Positions 6,859 to 14,921 of a stretch of 60,674 nucleotides of DNA are shown here, piece after piece. The first letter of the stretch is position 1. Each line of letters starts with the position of its first letter. The notes under the pieces are model-generated. The model did not search any database, had not been told where the DNA came from, and worked only from the letters and a program-made list of their open reading frames with translations. Origin of the DNA: Pseudomonadota bacterium (lineage in GTDB: Bacteria > Myxococcota_A > Polyangia > Polyangiales > Polyangiaceae); the NCBI GenBank assembly GCA_023428245.1, contig JAEYYX010000070.1, positions 1 to 60,674 on the forward strand. The letters run 5' to 3'. The position numbers and the translations under genes are program-made.

Positions 6859-9282
6859 ATGAGTGCAAGCGATCCTTCTCAGGTACCCATCGGCACGATT
6901 TTGGAGGGGAAATTCCGTCTCACCCGAGAGGTCGGACGGGGCGGCATGGCGAGCGTTTACGAAGCCGTGAACGTCGACATTGGCAAGAGGGTCGCCGTCA
7001 AAATACTCTCCGCCGAGCTCATTAGCTCCCGCGTCGTCCGCGAGCGCTTCATGCGCGAAGCGCGGGCCGCAGCCGCGATTCACTCCCCGTATATTTGCGA
7101 GGTCTACGACCTCGGCATGTTCCAGGAGCGACCGTTTCTGGTCATGGAGCTCCTCGAGGGAGAGAGCCTTTATGAGCGCATGACCCGCGTCCGGCAGATG
7201 CCGGTACTCGGCATGCTCCACGTGATCCGCCAGGTCGCGCGCGGGCTCGCCAAAGCCCACGAGGCGGGCGTCGTCCACCGCGATCTCAAACCCGAGAACA
7301 TCTTCCTCGCGCGGAACCCCGACGGGCACGTTGTCGCCAAGATCGTCGACTTTGGGCTCGCGAAATTTTACGAAGGTAGCGCGGCCGGCGATAATGTACG
7401 GCTCACACGCGAAGGCGCTCTCTTCGGTACGCCTGCGTACATGAGCCCGGAACAAGCCAAGGGCCAGGGCGAGGTCGACCATCGCGCCGATCTCTGGGCG
7501 CTCGGGTGCATCGTCTATGAGTGCCTGACGGGAACCACGGTCTGGGAGGTCCAGCACGGTCTCGCCATGATCTTGGCCCAAATCGCCCGCGGCGAGCTCC
7601 CAGATCCTAGAGCCATTCGCTCGGACCTCCCCGAGAGTTTCACGGCCTGGTTCAACAAGGCATTGAACCCGAACCTCGCCGAGCGCTTTCAGTCCGCCGG
7701 CGAGTTCGTCGCAACCCTCGAGGGCTCTCTCGGGGAAGCTCCCGCGCACCCATCTCGACCGGACACCTCTGAGTTCTTCAGTTCTCCCGCCCTCGACCCA
7801 GCCCCGCTTCCTCAGGGTGTCGCAGCTGAGGTCCCGGAAGCTCCGCCCCTTTTGCCCCGGCGCAAGAAGTGGAAGCCTTTCGCCCTCGGGTTCGGAGTGG
7901 TCGCCGCACTCGCCCTCGGAGCGTGGTTCTTCGTGCCGACCGCCAAGGAGTGGCTCCCTCACGGTCTGAGGCAAGTCGGCGCCTCGTTCGGCGTCGAAGA
8001 CCGCCCCCCGATCGAAAAGGGACCGGGCGCCGACGCGATCAATCAGGCTCAGGCTCTCTTCAAGAATGATGAGACACGCGAAGCTCTCAAGCTCCTCGCG
8101 GACGCCCGAGGCGAGAACCCAAACGTCGCAGGCTCTTTGATCGCGCATGCAGAGGTCGCCCTCGATCCGAAGGGTCCGTGTCAGCTCGCGGCGCTCGGAC
8201 GGCCCCGTCCTTTCGAGGCCGTGGCGCCCGCGAGCAGTCCCCGCATCGCGCTCGGTCCTCAGGGGCTCGTCGTTGCTTGGTCCGACGGTCACATCGATCC
8301 CAAACGTCGCAACATTCACCTCGCTACCGTCGATGACGCGCTCAGGCGAGTCACGCCTCTCTTGAACGTCTCACCGGAGTCCGAGATGGCGATCTCACCG
8401 CTCCTCGAGCGGACTAAGTCGGGCTTCGCTCTCTTCTATTGGGACTCGGGGAGCCAACCCGGGGTCTACGCGAGACAGCTCGGCGACGACGGGCGTATCT
8501 TGTCGAAGCCTGTCCTCCTCTCCGATCAGAAGAAGGACAAATACTTCCCGACCGTCGTGCCTAAGGGGGACGGAGGTTTCTGGGCGCTTTGGAGTGAACT
8601 TACCCCCGTCGGACGCCAAATCGCGGCCATCGAGGTCGGCCCCGATCTCAGCCGCGTCGGCAGTACACGCCTGCTCACCGCCCACGAACAAGGGGACGCC
8701 ACCGAGCCCACGGGCACCATGGCTGGCGGACGCCTCTTCGTGACCTATCAGCTCCGCCAGAAAAAAGGTGACTCGAAGGTCATCCTGCTCCGCATTCCTC
8801 TGACCGCGAAGGAGCTCACCTCAGGCGTCGAAGCTCGCGCCGGCGCCGACGTCACCGCCGGCGAGATGATCGTTCTGCGCGACTCGCCAAGACAGGCCGA
8901 GCCATCCGTGACCTGCGACGTCGCGGGCTGCATCGTCGTCTGGGACGACGAAACGAGCGGGGCATTTTCAGCTTTTGTCCCCCACGACGCGATAGCGCCC
9001 CTCTGGCACAACGAGTTCTCTTCGAAAGGGAAGCGTCCGACGATCGCTCGGGCGAGCGACGGGCATGCCCTCATCGCGTACTTCGCGGGGGATCGTCTGC
9101 TCGTGCAGAGCGCGAACCAGAGTGGACTTGGCCCGGCGAGTGTCATCAGCCGAGTCAGCGGGTTCCAGCCGAGTCCGCACTTGATCGCCGGCAGGTCCCG
9201 AGGCGAGTGGCTGATCACTTGGCGTGATTTCGAGGCGGGGCATCTCGAGGTATTCGTCGCACGAGCGATGTGCAAACCTTGA
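6859..9282 (+). CDS. Transmembrane Ser/Thr protein kinase with outer propeller-like domain
   Basis: About 807 residues. The kinase domain at about 20-285 has GRGGMASVYEA (ATP loop), VAVK (Lys48), HRDLKPEN (catalytic Asp142), DFG (Asp164) and TPAYMSPEQA (P+1 loop), so it should be active. A single membrane segment follows near residues 337-358. The C-terminal 430 residues lie outside the cytoplasm and contain repeated strands such as ALFYWDSG and CIVVWDDE, resembling beta-propeller blades; this is the likely sensor part. ATG 6859 is chosen over GTG 6826 because the extra 11 residues have no match to the kinase N-terminus. A histidine kinase gene follows after 9 bases, suggesting one operon. 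Confidence 0.9.
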   Translation: MSASDPSQVPIGTILEGKFRLTREVGRGGMASVYEAVNVDIGKRVAVKILSAELISSRVVRERFMREARAAAAIHSPYICEVYDLGMFQERPFLVMELLEGESLYERMTRVRQMPVLGMLHVIRQVARGLAKAHEAGVVHRDLKPENIFLARNPDGHVVAKIVDFGLAKFYEGSAAGDNVRLTREGALFGTPAYMSPEQAKGQGEVDHRADLWALGCIVYECLTGTTVWEVQHGLAMILAQIARGELPDPRAIRSDLPESFTAWFNKALNPNLAERFQSAGEFVATLEGSLGEAPAHPSRPDTSEFFSSPALDPAPLPQGVAAEVPEAPPLLPRRKKWKPFALGFGVVAALALGAWFFVPTAKEWLPHGLRQVGASFGVEDRPPIEKGPGADAINQAQALFKNDETREALKLLADARGENPNVAGSLIAHAEVALDPKGPCQLAALGRPRPFEAVAPASSPRIALGPQGLVVAWSDGHIDPKRRNIHLATVDDALRRVTPLLNVSPESEMAISPLLERTKSGFALFYWDSGSQPGVYARQLGDDGRILSKPVLLSDQKKDKYFPTVVPKGDGGFWALWSELTPVGRQIAAIEVGPDLSRVGSTRLLTAHEQGDATEPTGTMAGGRLFVTYQLRQKKGDSKVILLRIPLTAKELTSGVEARAGADVTAGEMIVLRDSPRQAEPSVTCDVAGCIVVWDDETSGAFSAFVPHDAIAPLWHNEFSSKGKRPTIARASDGHALIAYFAGDRLLVQSANQSGLGPASVISRVSGFQPSPHLIAGRSRGEWLITWRDFEAGHLEVFVARAMCKP

Positions 9283-9291
9283 ATCTAGAAA

Positions 9292-10812
9292 ATGAAGCGC
9301 TTCGGTGCACGTCGCCCTCGGACGGAAACGAAGGTCCCCTTCGTCTTCGTCGCGCCCGCCGTAGTGTTCCTGCTCGGGACCTTAGTCGTGGCGGCGCTCG
9401 GTGCGCTCGGCTACCGGGAGCTCCACGAGTGGGCTTCCGGCGCTAGCTCCAGGCGCGCCTCGCTCGTAGCTCGTTCTGTGCAGAGTGAACTCGAGCGCAC
9501 GCCCGGCTCCGCCCGAGAAGCCAAGCTCGACGAACTCGCCCAAAGGACCGGCGCGATTCTGATCCTCGAAGACAGTCAGGGTGAGCCTTTTGTCAGAGCC
9601 GCGCCCAAGCGCCCCCCACAGTCGACCTTGACCCATGCGGTACCCTTCGGCCGCGATGGCTCGAAGCTTGTCGTCCTCTCTCCGCCCTACGATCCCTCGG
9701 AGGCTCGCGCGACGCTGCTCGGAGCCCTCGGGCTCTTCGCGATCCTGGTCCTAGCAGCATCGGTCTTCGTCGCTTGGACCCTCGCCCGCGACGTACAGGC
9801 GGACCTCTTGTTCTTGCGAGGTGTCGTGAAGAAAGTGGTCCAGGAAGGCACACCCGAAGCCGGCCTGATCCCGGTGCGCACCATCGATCAAGTCGGTCAG
9901 CTCACAGCTTCTTTCAACATGCTCCTCGAGCGCTTCTACGCGGCCGAACGCGCCTACCGCGCAGATCTAGCGGGAGCGAACGCCTTCGACAAAGACAGAA
10001 GCGCCTTCTTGGCCGCACTCAGCCACGAGCTCCGCACGCCTCTGAACGGCATCCTCGGCTTCACCGACGTGCTCCTGAGTGAGCTCGACGGACCGCTGAG
10101 CGACGAGGCCCGCGAGAACCTGAGCATCGTGCGCACGAGCGCCGAACACCTGCGCTCGCTCATCGACGATGTCTTGGCCTTCAGTGCTCTCGAAGCCGGT
10201 GAGTTCCGCCTCAGCCGCGAGGATCTTGACCTGTATCTCGTAGCAAGCGACGTCGTCACCGAAGCCCGCCTCACCGCCTCTCAAAAGAACATCCAAGTCG
10301 AGCTCGCCAAAGACGACTCCGAAGGGCCCACCTTCGCCCAAGCGGATCGCCGGCGCATGCGCCAAGTTCTTCAGAACGTCGTCTCGAACGCCATCAAGTT
10401 CACCTCCCAAGGGAAAGTGCGCGTCGAAGTGAAGCGCAAAGGTTCTGAGGTCCACTGCATCATTACCGACACCGGTCCCGGTATCCCCAAGGCCGACCTT
10501 GAGACAATCTTCCGCGAGTTCGAGCAATCCTCCGCCGGCGCCGCCCAGCGCACAGGAACTGGACTCGGCCTCGCCATCACGCGCCGCCTCACTGACCTCC
10601 ACTCGGGACGCGTCGAAGTCGAGAGCGAACCCGGCCATGGCGCAAAGTTCACCATCGCGATCCCGGTCGTCGCCTCCGTCGACATTTCTATCCCACCGCA
10701 CCCGCGCCTCAGCCAAGCGCCGTCCCCCGAGCTCACCGCCCTCGACGAGACCCCAGGAGCGCCCCCTCTCGAAGCTCCCGAGCCCCCAGAAGCCCTGAAA
10801 GAGCCGGAATAG
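9292..10812 (+). CDS. Membrane sensor histidine kinase
   Basis: 506 residues. Two membrane segments near residues 16-38 and 138-162 enclose a short periplasmic region, then a HAMP-like linker, a HisKA domain with SHELRTPLNG (His245) and an ATPase domain with N box (QNVVSNAIKF), DTGPGIPK and GTGLGLAI. This is a complete, probably active kinase without a fused receiver. A Pro/Glu-rich tail ends the protein. It starts 9 bases after the Ser/Thr kinase gene, so the two kinases are probably co-expressed; no cognate response regulator gene is adjacent. Confidence 0.92.
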   Translation: MKRFGARRPRTETKVPFVFVAPAVVFLLGTLVVAALGALGYRELHEWASGASSRRASLVARSVQSELERTPGSAREAKLDELAQRTGAILILEDSQGEPFVRAAPKRPPQSTLTHAVPFGRDGSKLVVLSPPYDPSEARATLLGALGLFAILVLAASVFVAWTLARDVQADLLFLRGVVKKVVQEGTPEAGLIPVRTIDQVGQLTASFNMLLERFYAAERAYRADLAGANAFDKDRSAFLAALSHELRTPLNGILGFTDVLLSELDGPLSDEARENLSIVRTSAEHLRSLIDDVLAFSALEAGEFRLSREDLDLYLVASDVVTEARLTASQKNIQVELAKDDSEGPTFAQADRRRMRQVLQNVVSNAIKFTSQGKVRVEVKRKGSEVHCIITDTGPGIPKADLETIFREFEQSSAGAAQRTGTGLGLAITRRLTDLHSGRVEVESEPGHGAKFTIAIPVVASVDISIPPHPRLSQAPSPELTALDETPGAPPLEAPEPPEALKEPE

Positions 10813-10818
10813 TCGCGG

Positions 10819-10842
10819 ACTCGGGCGAGAGCCCCGAGTTTC
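10819..10842 (+). terminator. Hairpin between kinase gene and ruvB
   Basis: ACTCGGG (10819-10825) pairs with CCCGAGT (10833-10839) around a 7-base loop, followed by TTTC. It starts 7 bases after the kinase stop codon and may be a weak terminator separating the kinase operon from ruvB. Confidence 0.5.
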
Positions 10843-10862
10843 AGGTATGGTCCCGCCGCATC

Positions 10863-11927
10863 ATGAACGCGAGTGGAGCTTCCTCGAATCCGGACAACCG
10901 GATCGTCGATCCCGCGGGGTCCGGCGAAGACAGTTCCTTCGACCGCGTCTTCCGACCCTCGCACCTCGCGGAGTTCGTCGGCCAGGAAAAGCACAAGGAG
11001 AACCTCTCGGTTTATCTGGAAGCGGCTCGCATGCGCGGCGAGCCCCTTGACCATATTCTCCTGTCGGGTCCGCCCGGACTCGGTAAGACTACCCTCGCCC
11101 ATATTCTCGCCACCGAGATGGGCAGTCAGCTCCACGTAACAAGCGGCCCGTCCCTCGAACACAAGGGTGTGCTCACGGGCATTTTGACTCGTCTCGAGAA
11201 GAACGACGTCCTCTTCATCGACGAGATCCATCGCATGACTGCGACCGTCGAAGAGGCCCTCTATCCGGCCATCGAGGACTTTCGCATCAACGTCATGATG
11301 GGCGAAGGCGCCTTCGCCGAGAGCATCCCGCTCAACCTGCGCCCGTTCACTCTGGTCGGCGCGACGACCCGGACGGGGCTTCTGACGAAGCCTCTTCAAG
11401 AGCGCTTCGGTGTCACACTGCGCCTCGACTTTTATCCGCCCGAAGACCTCGCGCGCATCATCGAGCGCAGCGCGAAGTTGCTCGGTGCACCCATCGCCCC
11501 CGAAGGCGCACTCGCCCTCGCGGAGCGCTCCCGCGGTACGCCCCGCGTCGCGAATCGCCTGATCCGAAGGGCCCGAGATTTCGCAGATGTCCGCGGCAGC
11601 GGCACGATCTCTCGTGAGATCGTCGAGCTGACCTGTGAGCGACTCGAGATCGATAGCGCCGGTCTCGACGCGATGGACCGCCGTCTGCTCGAGATCGTGA
11701 TCGACTTCTACGACGGGGGACCGGTCGGCGTAGAGACTTTGGCCGCAGCCATGGCAGAGCCCCGCGATACGGTCGAAGACGTCTACGAACCTTTCCTTCT
11801 CCAGCAAGGTTTCCTCGCACGGACTCCCCGCGGACGCGTCGCGACCCGCCGCGCCTATACCCACCTCGCCCGCCCTTGGATCGATCGGAACCCATCCCCC
11901 CAAGGTAGCCTCTTTGACGGACAATGA
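10863..11927 (+). CDS. ruvB: Holliday junction branch migration DNA helicase RuvB
   Basis: RuvB is the hexameric AAA+ motor that drives branch migration with RuvA. Features in order: FVGQ near the N-terminus, Walker A GPPGLGKTTLA, sensor and Walker B region DVLFIDEIHRM, the GATTR sensor, and the C-terminal winged helix with GGPVGVETLA. Length of 354 is typical. The N-terminal 25 residues before the conserved core are Ser/Gly-rich and variable. ruvA and ruvC are not adjacent. The stop overlaps the next start (ATGA), so the downstream unknown gene is translationally coupled. Confidence 0.96.
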   Translation: MNASGASSNPDNRIVDPAGSGEDSSFDRVFRPSHLAEFVGQEKHKENLSVYLEAARMRGEPLDHILLSGPPGLGKTTLAHILATEMGSQLHVTSGPSLEHKGVLTGILTRLEKNDVLFIDEIHRMTATVEEALYPAIEDFRINVMMGEGAFAESIPLNLRPFTLVGATTRTGLLTKPLQERFGVTLRLDFYPPEDLARIIERSAKLLGAPIAPEGALALAERSRGTPRVANRLIRRARDFADVRGSGTISREIVELTCERLEIDSAGLDAMDRRLLEIVIDFYDGGPVGVETLAAAMAEPRDTVEDVYEPFLLQQGFLARTPRGRVATRRAYTHLARPWIDRNPSPQGSLFDGQ

Positions 11928-13684
11928 GGGTTTTCGCGCTCGCCGTTCGGGACAGCCGCGCAAGCGCCATTGGGCGCGTCGAGCTTGAGTGTACGCCGCC
12001 CGGGCTCATCATCGGCTTCTCCCAGGTCGCCGCCTACACGGAAGGCTATCTTCCCGGCGCGACGACGAACGGCACCCGCGTCCTCGTCCCCTACTCCCAG
12101 ATCACCGAGGCGCACATCGAAGGCGAACAGATTCACCTCGCCTTCGACTCAGCGACGGTCCCTCACGATCGCATGACACTTTCCCGCTTCGCCGCGGGCC
12201 CGGGAGTTCCGCTCCAAGAGCTCCGTGAGCGTCGCTTGATCCTGCACCTTGGAGCGCTCGGCGTCGCGACCATCTTTGCGCTCGTTGTGCTCGTCTTGAC
12301 CCGAGCAGAAAACGGTGGCCCCTTCGGATGGTCCCCGGTCCAAAGTGCGCTCGGCTACGGCGGACTCGCCGCCGGCTTGATCCTCGCCCTCGGCTACGGC
12401 CTCGATCAGCGCTTTTTCCTCCGCGATCCGAGAGAAGACGAGGTCCGGCGCATGTTCGCGGCCGACCTCGCGACGCACCTTCCCTCGCTTCAGACCGGCG
12501 AGCCACCGAGTCCCGCTTCTCCGAAGGAGTGGATCGAGAGGCTCGCTGAGCTGCTACCTAGCTCGGTGACGGTGACTGCTGCGACACTCGCCGCCGCTCT
12601 CCTGACCGCTCTGTTCACCGGAACGCGCCTGCTCCGCCGCGAGAGCGCTCTCGAAGCGCGCCGAGAAAGGACAGAAAGCTATGCGCTGCGCGCCGAGCCA
12701 GAGAACCGGGCTGCGCCGACCCCGACAGCTCCGTCCCCGCGCGACACCCCCAAAGACGATGCCCCCTCGGAGCCTCTCGCCCCAAGCGATGAGCCACCGG
12801 AGGATTCCGCTCCGCGCTCCAAGGCCGGCGAGCTTTCACCGGAGCGAAACTGCATGTGCGACCGGGCGGATTCGCCCCTTTGGGATGAGCCATTGCCGCG
12901 GCTGACCGCGCTGCTCCTCGATAGCCGCGTCATCCCTCGCGAGACGCACAACCGACTCGAAGTGGACGTGGCCGTCGTCAATAACGGCGACGAGCCGCTC
13001 TCCGAGCTCACCTTGCACGTCGTCTTCAGCGAAAAGCGCGGGACGCAAAACGAGCGTACGAAAGAGCGCCCCCTCTATTTCGAGGGACCGCTCGGCCCCG
13101 GGAAGGCCATCAAGTGGACTACGGAAGCCCGCGGCGATTCCTTCCGCATCTTGGCGCCGGATTTCGGAAAGCTCGGTCAAAATGGCGAAGGAGCGGCGAG
13201 CAAAGAGGCCTTCCGCGAGCTGCTTGACGCGCGCAACCGCCCCGTCCGGCTCCACGCCGTTCGGGTCATGAGCTACCTCGGAGATCCTGCCGCCCACGCC
13301 GAAGCCCTCAAGCTGAAGGACGCTTACCGGGCGCGGGAGGCCCCATTCTTGCGCCGCGTCCTCGCGGCGACCGGAGAACTTCGGGTCTGTGACCTCGAGG
13401 TCAAGACCGCACCGGAGCCGAGCGTGGGCATCTGTGTCCACAACGCGAGCTCGGAAACGAAATCCGATCTAGGCATCGTGGTCGGCGAACTCGACCAGAA
13501 GTTTGATCCCGCACAACCTCTCGCGAACCCTCCTCAGCTCGAGGCCGAATACAAGTGGAAGCTCAGCGGCAGCCTCGGTCCGGACTCCGGGAAGTACGTG
13601 CGCGCGAAAGTCCCGCCCGGCTTCGCCTCGAAACCCGGTCACGCGGTCGAGGTCATGGCCGATCGCTTCGATCTTCTCGAATAA
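11924..13684 (+). CDS. Multi-pass membrane protein of unknown function
   Basis: 586 residues, family not recognised. The first 90 residues look like a small beta-rich (PH-like) domain. Three hydrophobic segments follow near residues 105-125, 140-160 and 207-230, then a Pro/Ser/Ala/Glu-rich linker (about 245-300). The C-terminal 280 residues begin with a Cys pair (NCMCDR) and contain strands such as NRLEVDVAVVNNGDEPL, typical of immunoglobulin-like envelope domains. It overlaps ruvB by 4 nt, an unusual partner for a DNA repair helicase. The coupling may only reflect shared expression. Confidence 0.8.
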   Translation: MRVFALAVRDSRASAIGRVELECTPPGLIIGFSQVAAYTEGYLPGATTNGTRVLVPYSQITEAHIEGEQIHLAFDSATVPHDRMTLSRFAAGPGVPLQELRERRLILHLGALGVATIFALVVLVLTRAENGGPFGWSPVQSALGYGGLAAGLILALGYGLDQRFFLRDPREDEVRRMFAADLATHLPSLQTGEPPSPASPKEWIERLAELLPSSVTVTAATLAAALLTALFTGTRLLRRESALEARRERTESYALRAEPENRAAPTPTAPSPRDTPKDDAPSEPLAPSDEPPEDSAPRSKAGELSPERNCMCDRADSPLWDEPLPRLTALLLDSRVIPRETHNRLEVDVAVVNNGDEPLSELTLHVVFSEKRGTQNERTKERPLYFEGPLGPGKAIKWTTEARGDSFRILAPDFGKLGQNGEGAASKEAFRELLDARNRPVRLHAVRVMSYLGDPAAHAEALKLKDAYRAREAPFLRRVLAATGELRVCDLEVKTAPEPSVGICVHNASSETKSDLGIVVGELDQKFDPAQPLANPPQLEAEYKWKLSGSLGPDSGKYVRAKVPPGFASKPGHAVEVMADRFDLLE

Positions 13685-13688
13685 CAGC

Positions 13689-14828
13689 TTACTTCCCTTT
13701 CGGGACGTAAAGCGCCTGATGCGTCTCATTGAGCAGGCCCCGGAGGTCGATCCCCGGAGGAGCCTTTTCGGCGCGCACCTTCTCGACGCGATCTGGTGTC
13801 GCAAAGGCTCCGGGAAACCAATGTCCTTTGTCTTCGAGCATGTTGTACCGGTACTTTCCGAAGGCTTCCATGTCGTAACACTTGAGCATCTTCCGGAACC
13901 TGAGCACCTCAGGGATGTTGATCCCGCTCGGGTCATCCAAGAACTCAAAGCCCTCGTAAGAGGAGATCGGGTCCATCGCGATCTGCGCGTCCATGCGTAC
14001 GAGCGCTTCCAAATCTGCCCGGGCAAGCGGCACCGACGTCGGGAAGATGCCGAGCATTTCTTCGAAGTGGCTCGGCTGGGTCATGCCGAACGAGAGAGTG
14101 TGGACGAAGGGTAACCTGAGACAATAGCGCGCGTTCCATTGGATCGGCGTGGCCGGCGCGACAAGATTTTTGACCTTGTCCGACGCGTTCCAAAGCTGAC
14201 CGCCTTTGTCGTTGGGCGAGATGATGAACACGCCCATGTCGCGCTCCGCAGCGAGCAAGAGCGCGCCAAAATTCCTCTGGAAGAAGTAGTAATAGTGGAC
14301 GTTCACGAAGTCGAAGCGTCCGCTCACGATCGCGCGAGCAATCACGTCCGGAGTGGCGTGACTGGAGAATCCGAGATTGTCGATGACACCTTGAGCTTGG
14401 TACTCAGAGAGTACGTCAAGCGCTCCGCTCTCCATAGCCATCCGGAATCGCTCGGGGTTATTGAGTCCATGCCAGGCGTAGAGATCGATCCGATCGGTGC
14501 GGAGACCCTTGAGCTGCTCTTCGAGCATTCGGTGTGCCGCTTCGGGGCTGTCCGGATCGCCCTTGGTCATCAAGAAGTAGTCTGAGCGGCGCGCCCCCAC
14601 CTCCTCGAGTGCCTGGCCATAACAGTACTCGGAGCGGCTATAGCCATAGGCGGTCTCGACGTGATTGATGCCAGCCGCGAAGGCGCGCCCCAGCATGTCG
14701 ACCGCTTGATCGATCATGGCGCGGGTCGGCGTCTCGCGTGGCTTGCTCCAGCCATCGATGTAACGCATCCCGCCCAGGGTGATCACGCTGAGGGCCTTTT
14801 CGGTCTTCCCGAAACGCCGATATTCCAT
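13689..14828 (-). CDS. Aldo/keto reductase family protein
   Basis: NADPH-dependent oxidoreductase of the aldo/keto reductase fold. Visible signatures are YRRFGKTEKALSVITLGG at the start, NHVETAYGYSRSE (catalytic Tyr), FLMTKGD (catalytic Lys) and LYAWHGLN (active-site His). It resembles the subfamily that often carries a C-terminal ferredoxin-like domain, but no CxxCxxC motif is present here. The start is uncertain: ATG 14828 matches the family N-terminus, ATG 14864 and TTG 14906 extend it, and none has a clear ribosome-binding site. It converges on the unknown membrane protein gene with 4 bases between stops. Substrate unknown. Confidence 0.88.
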   Translation of the reverse strand: MEYRRFGKTEKALSVITLGGMRYIDGWSKPRETPTRAMIDQAVDMLGRAFAAGINHVETAYGYSRSEYCYGQALEEVGARRSDYFLMTKGDPDSPEAAHRMLEEQLKGLRTDRIDLYAWHGLNNPERFRMAMESGALDVLSEYQAQGVIDNLGFSSHATPDVIARAIVSGRFDFVNVHYYYFFQRNFGALLLAAERDMGVFIISPNDKGGQLWNASDKVKNLVAPATPIQWNARYCLRLPFVHTLSFGMTQPSHFEEMLGIFPTSVPLARADLEALVRMDAQIAMDPISSYEGFEFLDDPSGINIPEVLRFRKMLKCYDMEAFGKYRYNMLEDKGHWFPGAFATPDRVEKVRAEKAPPGIDLRGLLNETHQALYVPKGK

Positions 14829-14921
14829 GGAGGCTCGTTCGCCGCGTCGCTGTAGCTCCGTCATCTCTGCTCGCGGGATGATAGTCGGCGCGCCCGAGCC
14901 CCCCAAGTCGGTCTTTCTCGA

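Noticed and set aside
6748..8319. 523-codon minus-strand frame over the Ser/Thr kinase
   Set aside because: Antisense to a complete kinase domain; no recognisable domain or start context.
10371..11963. 530-codon minus-strand frame over the histidine kinase and ruvB
   Set aside because: Covers two well-supported genes on the other strand and spans their boundary, which a real gene would be unlikely to do.
13689..14828. Iron-sulfur domain in the aldo/keto reductase
   Set aside because: The subfamily often has a C-terminal ferredoxin domain, but no CxxCxxC pattern occurs in this protein.
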